Shown: positions 1 to 6,827, counted from the first letter of the stretch. The stretch: DNA of 6,876 bases from Bacteroidales bacterium (GCA_030523385.1 JAUNIV010000124.1:1-6876); one strand, 5' to 3'. Translations and numbers: made by a program. Notes: generated from the letters alone by a model not told the origin.

Positions 1-553
1 CCTTCCAAGGCTTTTCGCGTCCGTTTTCTTTACGGAGCTTCGCCATCGGGCTACCTTGCTCGGAAGTCATGTATTCCACCCATTTGGCTATTTCTTCCAC
101 GCTTCCGCTACCCACATTTCCACTCACGTAGGGTTCGCAGCCCAGCAGTTCACAGAGATTCAAGAATTCGTGTGTACCAAAGCTGTTATCCTCTACCGTG
201 CCGCCCCAGTTGTTGTTCACCATGCGTGGGCGGTTTTCTTTCGGGCCGATGCCATCCATCCAGTGATACTCATCGGCAAAGCAGCCTCCCGGCCAACGAA
301 GCACGGGAACCTTCAAATCTTTCAGAGCCTGGAGCACATCGTTGCGATAGCCTTGCGTGTTGGGGATGCTTGAATCCTCGCCTACCCACAGCCCGCCATA
401 GATACAAGTACCTAAATGCTCGGCAAACTGACCGTAGATGTATTTGCTAATCACCTCTTTACCTTGATCGGGGTGTACTTCGATCGTCGCTTTCTGCTGG
501 GCGAATACAGGCATTGCAGCGCACAACGCCAAACCCATAAGTGCATTTTTCAT
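1..553 (-). CDS. Secreted GH51 alpha-L-arabinofuranosidase, N-terminal part (runs off the left edge)
   Basis: The 184 complete codons seen encode the N-terminal part of a glycoside hydrolase family 51 alpha-L-arabinofuranosidase, which removes terminal arabinofuranosyl groups from arabinans or arabinoxylans. Residues 1-18 form a signal peptide (KN, hydrophobic core, then PVFA before QQ), so the enzyme is probably periplasmic or surface-exposed. Family motifs follow in order: GQFAEHLGTCIYGGLWVG (41-58), IPNTQGYRNDVL (63-74), VPVLRWPGGCFADEYHW (82-98), DGIGPKENRP (100-109), EDNSFGTHEF (121-130) and the GNVGSG segment (145-150). The reading stops just before the place where the family carries its NE acid/base motif, so neither catalytic glutamate is in view. 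An in-frame ATG at 562 would add only three residues (MII); 553 was preferred because MKN gives a standard signal peptide. It is divergent from mltG. The family assignment is firm; the substrate is inferred. Confidence 0.93.
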   Translation of the reverse strand, partial: MKNALMGLALCAAMPVFAQQKATIEVHPDQGKEVISKYIYGQFAEHLGTCIYGGLWVGEDSSIPNTQGYRNDVLQALKDLKVPVLRWPGGCFADEYHWMDGIGPKENRPRMVNNNWGGTVEDNSFGTHEFLNLCELLGCEPYVSGNVGSGSVEEIAKWVEYMTSEQGSPMAKLRKENGREKPWK

Positions 554-643
554 GATAATCATTTTTATAATAAATATTAAATTAAGTAATCACACCTGTT
601 ATTATACTCTGAATGACAGATGACCATTCTTTTTTCGATGTGT

Positions 644-651
644 CAAAATTA
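644..651 (-). promoter_or_regulatory. Bacteroides-type -7 element for the GH51 gene
   Basis: Read on the minus strand this is TAATTTTG, an exact match to the phylum's TAnnTTTG -7 consensus. It would start transcription near 637 and leave a leader of about 85 nt before the ATG at 553. No TTTG-like -33 element is found 19-21 nt upstream, which suggests a promoter that depends on an activator. The match is seen; its use is inferred. Confidence 0.5.
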
Positions 652-675
652 CCTATTTTAAGACAGACCGATAGT

Positions 676-710
676 GGACAAATTGACTTTTTTGGGGGGA
701 CAAAATGGTC
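676..710. promoter_or_regulatory. Tandem direct repeat, candidate activator site
   Basis: GGACAAATTGAC (676-687) and GGACAAAATGGTC (698-710) share nine of their first ten bases, and their starts are exactly 22 bp apart, about two helical turns. Relative to the predicted GH51 start near 637 they lie at about -40 to -73, the normal position for an activator. The neighbouring -7 element lacks a -33 partner, which fits. Hybrid two-component or AraC-type regulators, which bind direct repeats, commonly control glycan-use genes in Bacteroides, but the regulator here is unknown. The repeats also lie upstream of the mltG promoter. Confidence 0.4.
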
Positions 711-719
711 AAGTGCACG

Positions 720-735
720 AAATATCAAGATATTT
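720..735. repeat. Perfect 7-bp dyad next to the mltG -7 element
   Basis: AAATATC and GATATTT are perfect inverted arms separated by two bases (AA). The dyad lies three bases upstream of the predicted mltG -7 box, where RNA polymerase would sit, so a bound protein could block transcription. The arms are AT-rich, so chance is a real alternative. Confidence 0.35.
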
Positions 736-738
736 GCC

Positions 739-746
739 TATATTTG
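739..746 (+). promoter_or_regulatory. Bacteroides-type -7 element for mltG
   Basis: TATATTTG matches the TAnnTTTG consensus exactly and lies 34 nt upstream of the ATG at 781, giving a leader of about 28 nt. No -33 TTTG is present at the usual 19-21 nt distance. Its position inside the possible N-terminal extension that starts at 613 argues against that longer start. Confidence 0.5.
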
Positions 747-774
747 CATCCGATTAACCGAAAAGACATCCGAT
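747..774 (+). repeat. Short direct repeat in the mltG leader
   Basis: CATCCGAT occurs at 747-754 and again at 767-774, a 20-bp period. The second copy ends six bases before the mltG ATG, covering the ribosome-binding region. Two identical 8-mers this close are unusual, but no function can be read from them. Confidence 0.3.
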
Positions 775-780
775 GATTAT

Positions 781-1815
781 ATGAAAAAGAAGCAACGCAA
801 CATCCTGTGGACAGTCCTTGCAACCATCGTTCTTTTGGGAGCAGGCTTTGCAGGTACGGTGTACTATTATCTGTTCGCTCCCCAGTTTGGCATTACGCAG
901 ACAGCCTATATCTACATTGACCGCGACGACACGGTGGATTCAGTTTATCACAAGATAGAAATGGCAGGCAAGCCCCAAAACATGTCGGGCCTCCGCTATC
1001 TGGCCCGGCATGAAGATTATGCCACTCACATCCTCACAGGGCGTTATGCCATCCGTCCGAATGACAATGTACGTTACCTGTTCCGCAGGTTACAGTTGGG
1101 TTATCAAGCCCCTGTCAATTTAATTGTGCCCGGCGTGCGCACCATAGACAGGCTGGCACGCAACGTGGCCCGGCAACTGATGATAGATTCTACGGAAATA
1201 GCCCGCCTGCTGACCGACAGTGCTTTCTGCTCCCAAATAGGTTACACACGCGAGACACTGCCTGCGCTTTTCATCCCCAACACCTATGAAGTCTATTGGA
1301 ACATGAGTGCCGAGGACTTTGTGAAACGAATGCAAAAGGAGCATGCCGCATTCTGGAACGAAGAACGGAGAAAAAAAGCGGAAAGCATCGGACTAAGCCC
1401 CACGGAGGTATCCACACTGGCCTCCATCGTGGAAGAAGAAACCGCCAACGGGGCAGAGAAACCGATAGTGGCAGGGCTGTACATCAACCGACTGAAGCGG
1501 GGCATGCTGCTACAGGCAGACCCGACCGTGAAATTCGGATTGCAGGATTTCGGATTGCGCCGCATACTGAACAGACACCTCGAAGTGGATTCCCCGTACA
1601 ACACCTACAAGCATGCAGGGCTTCCGCCGGGTCCCATCCGCATTCCTTCCATAGAGGGACTGGAGAGCGTGCTGAACCATGCACACCATAATTATATATA
1701 TATGTGTGCCAAAGAGGACTTCTCGGGAACGCACAACTTTGCCGGCACTTTGGCCCAACATGCCGCCAATGCACGCCGATACCAGCAGGCACTGAACCAA
1801 AGGAATATCAAGTAG
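781..1815 (+). CDS. mltG: Endolytic murein transglycosylase MltG (YceG-like)
   Basis: A 344-residue membrane-anchored lytic transglycosylase that cuts nascent peptidoglycan strands in the periplasm and is thought to end glycan synthesis; older annotations often call the family aminodeoxychorismate lyase. A short basic N-terminus (KKKQR) precedes one transmembrane segment at about 8-30. A LysM-like region covers about 40-110, followed by the YceG catalytic domain. Signatures are LASIVEEET (213-221), whose E218 aligns with the catalytic Glu218 of E. coli MltG, LQADPTVKFG (244-253), SPYNTY (271-276) and GLPPGPI (280-286). The length matches the E. coli protein (about 340). An in-frame ATG at 613 would add 56 residues before the membrane anchor and cross the predicted promoter, so 781 is chosen. 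It stands alone, divergent from the GH51 gene, with a separate promoter downstream for the export genes. Confidence 0.95.
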   Translation: MKKKQRNILWTVLATIVLLGAGFAGTVYYYLFAPQFGITQTAYIYIDRDDTVDSVYHKIEMAGKPQNMSGLRYLARHEDYATHILTGRYAIRPNDNVRYLFRRLQLGYQAPVNLIVPGVRTIDRLARNVARQLMIDSTEIARLLTDSAFCSQIGYTRETLPALFIPNTYEVYWNMSAEDFVKRMQKEHAAFWNEERRKKAESIGLSPTEVSTLASIVEEETANGAEKPIVAGLYINRLKRGMLLQADPTVKFGLQDFGLRRILNRHLEVDSPYNTYKHAGLPPGPIRIPSIEGLESVLNHAHHNYIYMCAKEDFSGTHNFAGTLAQHAANARRYQQALNQRNIK

Positions 1816-1880
1816 GCAGAAGGAAGATGGAAAAGACACACAAGTATCTGACAATCTTTTTTATTTATTCCTGAAAACAA

Positions 1881-1911
1881 TCTGCTATATCGAAAATAAT
1901 GCCTACCTTTG
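1881..1911 (+). promoter_or_regulatory. Promoter of the polysaccharide export genes
   Basis: TACCTTTG (1904-1911) matches the TAnnTTTG -7 consensus, and TCTG (1881-1884) lies exactly 19 nt upstream as a one-mismatch -33 element (consensus TTTG). Transcription would start near 1918, leaving a leader of about 24 nt before the ATG at 1942. This is the best-formed promoter in the window and separates the export genes from mltG. Confidence 0.6.
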
Positions 1912-1941
1912 CAAAAGCTAAATTATCTTGTATAAATTAAT

Positions 1942-4425
1942 ATGTTGAAACGAGTATTATCCTTACTACTTTTAGTATTTGCCCTATCGGGCACACTATT
2001 GGCGCAACAACAATCCATGAGCGATCAGCAGGTGTTGGAATATGTACAATCCGGCATCCAACAAGGAAAAGACCAACGCCAAATAGCCACCGAACTGGCT
2101 CGTAGAGGAGTGACACAAGAACAAGCCCAGCGCGTAAAGAAACTTTACGAGGAACAAATGAAAGCAAACGAAAAGGGAACAGAGGCACAGCCTCAGAGTC
2201 GTGTGCGCAATAAAAACGAAGAAAACCAATATATACAAAAGGATTTCTCTTTCAGCAAGCAGAACGGCAATACTCCATCGACGCCCGCAGATGCAAACGG
2301 AAGGATTTATGACCTCAATGCAACCGACAGCCTGTTTCTGTCAATGCTCCCCATAAACTTGGAAAACCGTGTTTACGGACGCGACATATTCAACACGCGC
2401 AACCTGACTTTTGAGCCAAGTATCAATCTGGCTACTCCGTCCAACTATCGCTTAGGACCGGGAGATGAAATAATCATCGACATTTGGGGAACTAACCAGG
2501 CCACAATCCGCGACAATATTTCGCCGGACGGATATATTTCCATCACAGATTTAGGCTTGGTGTATCTGAGCGGAATGACCGTAGATGAAGCAAGCAACTA
2601 CCTGCGTAAGGAATTGAACAAGATTTATGCGGGTCTTGACAGTGAGAGTCCTTCATCGCAAATCAAAGTGACACTGGGCAACAGCCGCACCATCCAAGTA
2701 AACGTAATGGGAGAAGTGCTCCAGCCCGGCACTTACGCCTTGTCTTCTTTCTCTACTGTATTCCATGCCCTTTACCGCGCCGGTGGCGTAAGCGATATCG
2801 GTAGTCTGCGCAACATTCAAGTAGCCCGGAATGGCAAAAACATTGCAACAGTAGATGTATATGAATTCATCATGAAGGGCAAGACAAACGATGATATCCG
2901 TTTGCAGGAAGGCGATGTGATCATTGTGCCGCCATACGAAGCCATCGTGAAGATGGAAGGCAACGTGAAACGCCCCATGAAATATGAAATGAAAAACGAT
3001 GAAAGCATGGCCATGCTGCTGAAATATGCCGGCGGATTTTCGGGAGATGCTTACACCCGCTCGCTGCGCGTAATCCGCCAGAATGGCAAAGAATACCAGG
3101 TTTACACCATCGATGATATGGATTACTCCGTCTTCCAGTTGAAAGATGGCGATGTGGTGACGGCCGAAGCCATTCTGGACCGTTTCGAGAATAAGCTCGA
3201 AATAAAGGGAGCGGTTTACCGACCGGGCATCTACCAGTTCAGCGGTACGCTGAACACGGTGCGCCAGTTGGTAGAAAAAGCCGACGGACTGATGGGCGAT
3301 GCCTTTACCGCCCGTGCCGTGTTGCACCGCGAACGAGACAACCTGACCCGCGAAGTAATACAAGTAGATATAAAAGGTATAATGGACGGAGTGAAGCCCG
3401 ATATACCATTGCAACGCAACGACGTTCTCTACATCCCCAGCATTCATGACCTGAAAGACCTCGGCAGCATAACGGTATTCGGAGAGGTGGCACGGCCGGG
3501 CGAATACATTTATGCCGACAACACTACGCTGGAGGACATCATCATTCAGGCAGGCGGACTGAAGGAATCGGCTTCTACGGTACGCGTCGATGTATCCCGC
3601 CGTATCAAGAACGACAAAAGTACCGAAGCCATTTCCACCATAGGAGAAATGTTTTCCTTTGCCTTAAAAGATGGGTTCGTCATTGACGGAGAACCGGGAT
3701 TCACCCTGCAACCTTACGACCAAGTATATGTACGCCGCAGCCCGGGCTACCAAGAACAAGTGAATGTCGTCGTTGAAGGCGAAGTGCTTTACGAAGGTAC
3801 TTACTCTCTCACCAATAAAAGCGAACGGCTCTCCGACTTGATTAAAAAGTCTGGAGGAGTAACGCAATTTGCCTATGTAAAAGGAGCCAAACTGGTGCGG
3901 CAAGCCAATGAAGAAGAATTGAAGCGCATGGGAGAGGTTCTGAAAATGATGAAGCGCGAAATGGAAATCAGTGAAAACGATTCACTGAAACTGGACTTGG
4001 ATTCCATCTTCTCCGTAGGTATCGACTTGGAAAAAGCGCTCAAATTACCTGGCTCCAATGCCGATATCGTGCTTCGCGAAGGAGACAGGCTGATAGTGCC
4101 CGAATTTAACAATACGGTGAAAATCAATGGAGCGGTGATGTATCCCAACACAGTGGCTTTCAGCGAAGGCAAGAACGTGAAATATTATTTGAGCCAAGCC
4201 GGCGGATTTGCCAACAACGCCCGCAAACGAAAAGCTTTCATCGTTTACATGAACGGACAAGTGGCCGAAGTAAAAGGAACGGGAAGGAAAATGGTGGAAC
4301 CGGGATGCGAAATCATCGTACCCTCCAAGACTAAGAACAAGAACTTCAGCAATGCATTAGCCATAGCCTCATCCGTAGGGTCACTGGGTATGATGATTGC
4401 CACTATTGCCAACTTGATGAAATAA
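1942..4425 (+). CDS. Long Wza/BexD-like polysaccharide export protein with six SLBB repeats
   Basis: An 827-residue protein expected to form the periplasmic and outer-membrane conduit for an exported polysaccharide. A signal peptide (1-21, ending TLLA before QQQ) has no lipobox cysteine. Residues 27-71 form a charged helical module containing the stretch QIATELARRGVTQEQAQRV. A low-complexity linker (about 72-125) leads to the polysaccharide export (PES) domain at about 165-246 (NYRLGPGDEIIIDIWG at its start). Six SLBB-type modules follow at about 250-330, 334-410, 417-499, 508-598, 606-720 and 724-795; most show a GxVxxPGxY turn, an AGG motif and a GDxxxVP end (for example GEVLQPGTY 258-266, GEVARPGEY 514-522). 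A hydrophobic tail (about 803-826) could be the outer-membrane helix, as in Wza. E. coli Wza is about 379 residues with two SLBB modules, so this protein is far longer. The Wzz-like partner follows after 10 nt. Family is sure; the transported glycan is unknown. Confidence 0.92.
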   Translation: MLKRVLSLLLLVFALSGTLLAQQQSMSDQQVLEYVQSGIQQGKDQRQIATELARRGVTQEQAQRVKKLYEEQMKANEKGTEAQPQSRVRNKNEENQYIQKDFSFSKQNGNTPSTPADANGRIYDLNATDSLFLSMLPINLENRVYGRDIFNTRNLTFEPSINLATPSNYRLGPGDEIIIDIWGTNQATIRDNISPDGYISITDLGLVYLSGMTVDEASNYLRKELNKIYAGLDSESPSSQIKVTLGNSRTIQVNVMGEVLQPGTYALSSFSTVFHALYRAGGVSDIGSLRNIQVARNGKNIATVDVYEFIMKGKTNDDIRLQEGDVIIVPPYEAIVKMEGNVKRPMKYEMKNDESMAMLLKYAGGFSGDAYTRSLRVIRQNGKEYQVYTIDDMDYSVFQLKDGDVVTAEAILDRFENKLEIKGAVYRPGIYQFSGTLNTVRQLVEKADGLMGDAFTARAVLHRERDNLTREVIQVDIKGIMDGVKPDIPLQRNDVLYIPSIHDLKDLGSITVFGEVARPGEYIYADNTTLEDIIIQAGGLKESASTVRVDVSRRIKNDKSTEAISTIGEMFSFALKDGFVIDGEPGFTLQPYDQVYVRRSPGYQEQVNVVVEGEVLYEGTYSLTNKSERLSDLIKKSGGVTQFAYVKGAKLVRQANEEELKRMGEVLKMMKREMEISENDSLKLDLDSIFSVGIDLEKALKLPGSNADIVLREGDRLIVPEFNNTVKINGAVMYPNTVAFSEGKNVKYYLSQAGGFANNARKRKAFIVYMNGQVAEVKGTGRKMVEPGCEIIVPSKTKNKNFSNALAIASSVGSLGMMIATIANLMK

Positions 4426-4435
4426 GAATAGCCGT

Positions 4436-5551
4436 ATGAATGAAAATAACGAATATAAGACCAGGGCACAAGAAGACGAGGAACTGGAGATTGACTTGAT
4501 GGAGTATGTGCGCAAGTTGTGGAAAGCACGCAGAATACTCCTGAAAGCCGTAGGCATAGGCATTATTGTCGGCATAATCATTGCCGTCAGTATTCCGAGA
4601 CAATATACGGTCAAAGTAACTCTCTCACCCGAATCGGGAAAGAGTAGCGGAGGAAACCTGTCGGGCATGGCAGCCATGCTGGGCATCGGCAGCATGAATC
4701 TGGGCAGTGATGCCGATGCGCTGAATGTGACGCTCTTTCCGGACATTGTGGCTTCTACCCCATTCGTCTTGGAACTGTTTAATACCCGCGTCACCACATT
4801 GGACGGCAATATAGATACGACTTTGGTTGCCTACTTGAGTGAACAAAAAGCTCCGTGGTGGAACATGATAATGGGTGCTCCGGGTGCAATCATCGGAGGC
4901 GTCAAATCTTTGTTTTCGGAAGACAAGGAAGAAGACAATACGGGCATGGACCCATTTCATCTCACCCGGGAACAAGCCATGAAGGTGGAAAGCCTACGTA
5001 GGGCCATCACTGCCAACGTAGATAAAAAGACTGGCATCACAACCGTATCGGTCACCTTGCAAGACCCGTTGGTGACTGCCACTATCACAGACACCGTAGT
5101 GGTGAAGCTTCAGGAATATATCACAGCCTACCGGGTGTCTAAGGCACAACAGGACTGCAACTATCTGGAGCAACTCTACAAAGAACGCCAACAAGAATAT
5201 TATGCAGCCCAGCAGAGTTATGCCGCTTACATGGATGCCAACAAAGGAGTCATCCTGCAGAGCGCACTGACAGAACGTGAGCGCTTGCAGAACGAAATGA
5301 ACTTAGCTTATCAAGTATATAGCCAGGTAGCTACCCAGTTGCAGGTAGCACGTGCCAAAGTGCAGGAAGCAAAGCCCGTTTTTGCAGTAGTAGAACCGGC
5401 CAGTGTGCCGTTACAACCTTCCGGTACAAGCAAAAAAATGATACTGCTCGGATTTGTATTTCTGGCAGTGGCCGGAACTTCCGTCTGGATTTTATTCGGG
5501 CGTGAGCTCTTCGAGAGCCTGAGAAAGGAACTGAATGCCCCGATAGAATAA
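4436..5551 (+). CDS. Wzz-family chain-length determinant / polysaccharide co-polymerase
   Basis: A 371-residue inner-membrane protein that probably sets polysaccharide chain length and links synthesis to the export conduit encoded just upstream. An acidic cytoplasmic N-terminus with LMEYVRKLWKARRILL (21-36) leads into transmembrane helix 1 (about 34-53, IGIIVGIIIAV core). A periplasmic domain follows, with a coiled-coil-like region rich in Gln, Tyr and Ala at about 235-312. The typical proline-bearing approach VVEPASVPLQPSG (318-330) precedes transmembrane helix 2 (about 334-354) and a 17-residue cytoplasmic tail. There is no Walker motif or tyrosine-rich tail, so this is not a Wzc-type kinase; any kinase would have to be encoded elsewhere. 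The 10-nt gap to the export gene supports co-transcription from the promoter near 1904. The start is the first ATG after the export-gene stop and gives the expected topology. Confidence 0.92.
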   Translation: MNENNEYKTRAQEDEELEIDLMEYVRKLWKARRILLKAVGIGIIVGIIIAVSIPRQYTVKVTLSPESGKSSGGNLSGMAAMLGIGSMNLGSDADALNVTLFPDIVASTPFVLELFNTRVTTLDGNIDTTLVAYLSEQKAPWWNMIMGAPGAIIGGVKSLFSEDKEEDNTGMDPFHLTREQAMKVESLRRAITANVDKKTGITTVSVTLQDPLVTATITDTVVVKLQEYITAYRVSKAQQDCNYLEQLYKERQQEYYAAQQSYAAYMDANKGVILQSALTERERLQNEMNLAYQVYSQVATQLQVARAKVQEAKPVFAVVEPASVPLQPSGTSKKMILLGFVFLAVAGTSVWILFGRELFESLRKELNAPIE

Positions 5552-5581
5552 AAAAGGACTAACCTTATAGAGATAAATAAT

Positions 5582-6790
5582 ATGAAATCAATTCGAGAAC
5601 TTTACCGAATCGGTATAGGCCCTTCCAGCAGCCACACGATGGGGCCACGCAAAGCTGCCGAAATTTTCTTGTCCAAGCATCCTGAAGCCAAAGCTTTCCA
5701 AGTCACTTTGTACGGAAGCTTGGCTGCCACAGGCAAAGGACACATGACAGATGTAGCCATCATAGACACTCTGAAACCTCATGCACCTGTAGAGCTTTTA
5801 TGGGAACCGCAAACCTTCCTGCCTTTTCATCCCAACGGAATGACATTCAAGTCAAAGGATGAACAGGGAACCGTGACCGACGAATGGACGGTGTTCAGCG
5901 TAGGCGGTGGTGCCTTGGCCGAAGAAGGACGCGAAAGCGGAACAACCCCCGACATTTATGGCATGACCCACATGAGTGAAATCCTCAACTGGTGTGAACG
6001 CACCGGACGTAACTACTGGGAATACGTGAAGCAATGTGAGGAAGAAGATATCTGGGATTATTTGGCCGAAGTGTGGAAGACGATGCGTGAAGCTGTAGAG
6101 CGCGGTTTGGACCAAGAGACTGTATTGCCCGGTCCACTGAACCTTCGCAGAAAAGCTGCTACCTATTATATAAAGGCTAAAGGCTACAAGGACAATCTCC
6201 GTTCGCGCGGACTGGTATTCGCCTACGCTTTGGCTGTAAGCGAAGAGAACGCTTCGGGTGGTAAGATTGTTACCGCACCTACTTGCGGCTCATGCGGCGT
6301 AGTGCCAGCTGTGCTCTATCACTTACAGAAGAGCCGGGAGTTTACGGATATCCGTATCATGAGGGCATTGGCCACAGCCGGATTGGTGGGTAACATAGTA
6401 AAACATAACGCATCCATCTCGGGAGCAGAAGCAGGCTGTCAGGCCGAAGTGGGCGTGGCATGCTCCATGGCATCGGCAGCCGCCAGCCAGTTGTTCGGCG
6501 GAAGCCCGGCACAGATAGAATATGCAGCCGAAATGGGATTGGAACACCATTTGGGCATGACCTGCGACCCGGTATGCGGTCTGGTACAGATTCCGTGTAT
6601 CGAGCGCAATGCGTATGCGGCAGCACGCGCCCTGGACGCCAATATCTATTCAGCTTTTACGGACGGAGTGCATCGCGTCTCGTTCGACAAAGTGGTGGCA
6701 GTAATGAAACAGACAGGCCACGACATACCTTCGCTCTATAAAGAAACCAGTGAAGGCGGTTTGGCAAAAGATTATGAACAGATGGAATAA
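5582..6790 (+). CDS. sdaA: L-serine dehydratase (L-serine ammonia-lyase), iron-sulfur type, single chain
   Basis: A 402-residue cytoplasmic enzyme converting L-serine to pyruvate and ammonia with a [4Fe-4S] cluster. The beta domain opens with IGIGPSSSHTMGP (10-22) and contains GSLAATGKGHMTD (45-57) and SVGGG (106-110); the alpha domain holds VLPGPLNLRRKA (181-192), EENASGG (221-227), the APTCGSCG loop (232-239), NASISGAEAGCQAEVG (276-291) and GMTCDPVCGLVQIPCIERN (325-343). The likely cluster ligands C286, C328 and C339 are spaced 42 and 11 residues apart, as are Cys343/385/396 of the Legionella enzyme. It is about 50 residues shorter than E. coli SdaA (454). Shortening falls partly in the beta domain, where E. 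coli has extra sequence after the TGKGH segment. It also lacks the near-C-terminal cysteine (E. coli ends KVQCD; this one ends DYEQME). The gene follows the wzz-like gene by 30 nt without a clear promoter and is convergent with the next gene. Confidence 0.95.
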   Translation: MKSIRELYRIGIGPSSSHTMGPRKAAEIFLSKHPEAKAFQVTLYGSLAATGKGHMTDVAIIDTLKPHAPVELLWEPQTFLPFHPNGMTFKSKDEQGTVTDEWTVFSVGGGALAEEGRESGTTPDIYGMTHMSEILNWCERTGRNYWEYVKQCEEEDIWDYLAEVWKTMREAVERGLDQETVLPGPLNLRRKAATYYIKAKGYKDNLRSRGLVFAYALAVSEENASGGKIVTAPTCGSCGVVPAVLYHLQKSREFTDIRIMRALATAGLVGNIVKHNASISGAEAGCQAEVGVACSMASAAASQLFGGSPAQIEYAAEMGLEHHLGMTCDPVCGLVQIPCIERNAYAAARALDANIYSAFTDGVHRVSFDKVVAVMKQTGHDIPSLYKETSEGGLAKDYEQME

Positions 6791-6803
6791 AATCCATCTG
6801 TTC
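6776..6803. terminator. Hairpin terminator overlapping the sdaA stop codon
   Basis: GAACAGATGGA (6776-6786) and TCCATCTGTTC (6793-6803) form a perfect 11-bp stem around a six-base loop (ATAAAA). The sdaA stop TAA (6788-6790) lies in the loop, so the last sense codons form the 5' arm. A modest T-rich run (TTGCTTT) follows on the plus strand, and ATAATCTTTT follows on the minus strand, so it may end transcription of both convergent genes. The stem is certain; bidirectional function is inferred. Confidence 0.75.
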
Positions 6804-6827
6804 TTGCTTTATGGATAAATTAACAGA

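Noticed and set aside
56..373. Plus-strand open frame of 105 codons over the GH51 gene
   Set aside because: The minus-strand frame carries an unbroken series of GH51 motifs; this frame is its antisense shadow.
611..629. Small inverted repeat GAATG/CATTC in the GH51 leader
   Set aside because: A 5-bp stem with a nine-base loop is too weak to call a riboswitch or attenuator.
1296..1691. Plus-strand 131-codon frame overlapping mltG
   Set aside because: It is an alternative frame across the catalytic domain of mltG, with Arg/Gly/His-rich composition and no motif.
1691..1704. TA dinucleotide run inside mltG, possible slippage site
   Set aside because: It is short, encodes the in-frame residues NYIYM, and the frame is intact on both sides.
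1822..1860. Possible mltG terminator: AAGAT and ATCTT followed by a T run
   Set aside because: The stem is only 5 bp with a loop of more than 20 bases; the T run alone does not support a terminator call.
2653..3447. 264-codon open frame on the minus strand inside the export gene
   Set aside because: It lies wholly antisense to strongly supported SLBB coding sequence, shows no domain-like pattern, and its His/Phe/Val-rich composition is what reversed coding sequence produces here.
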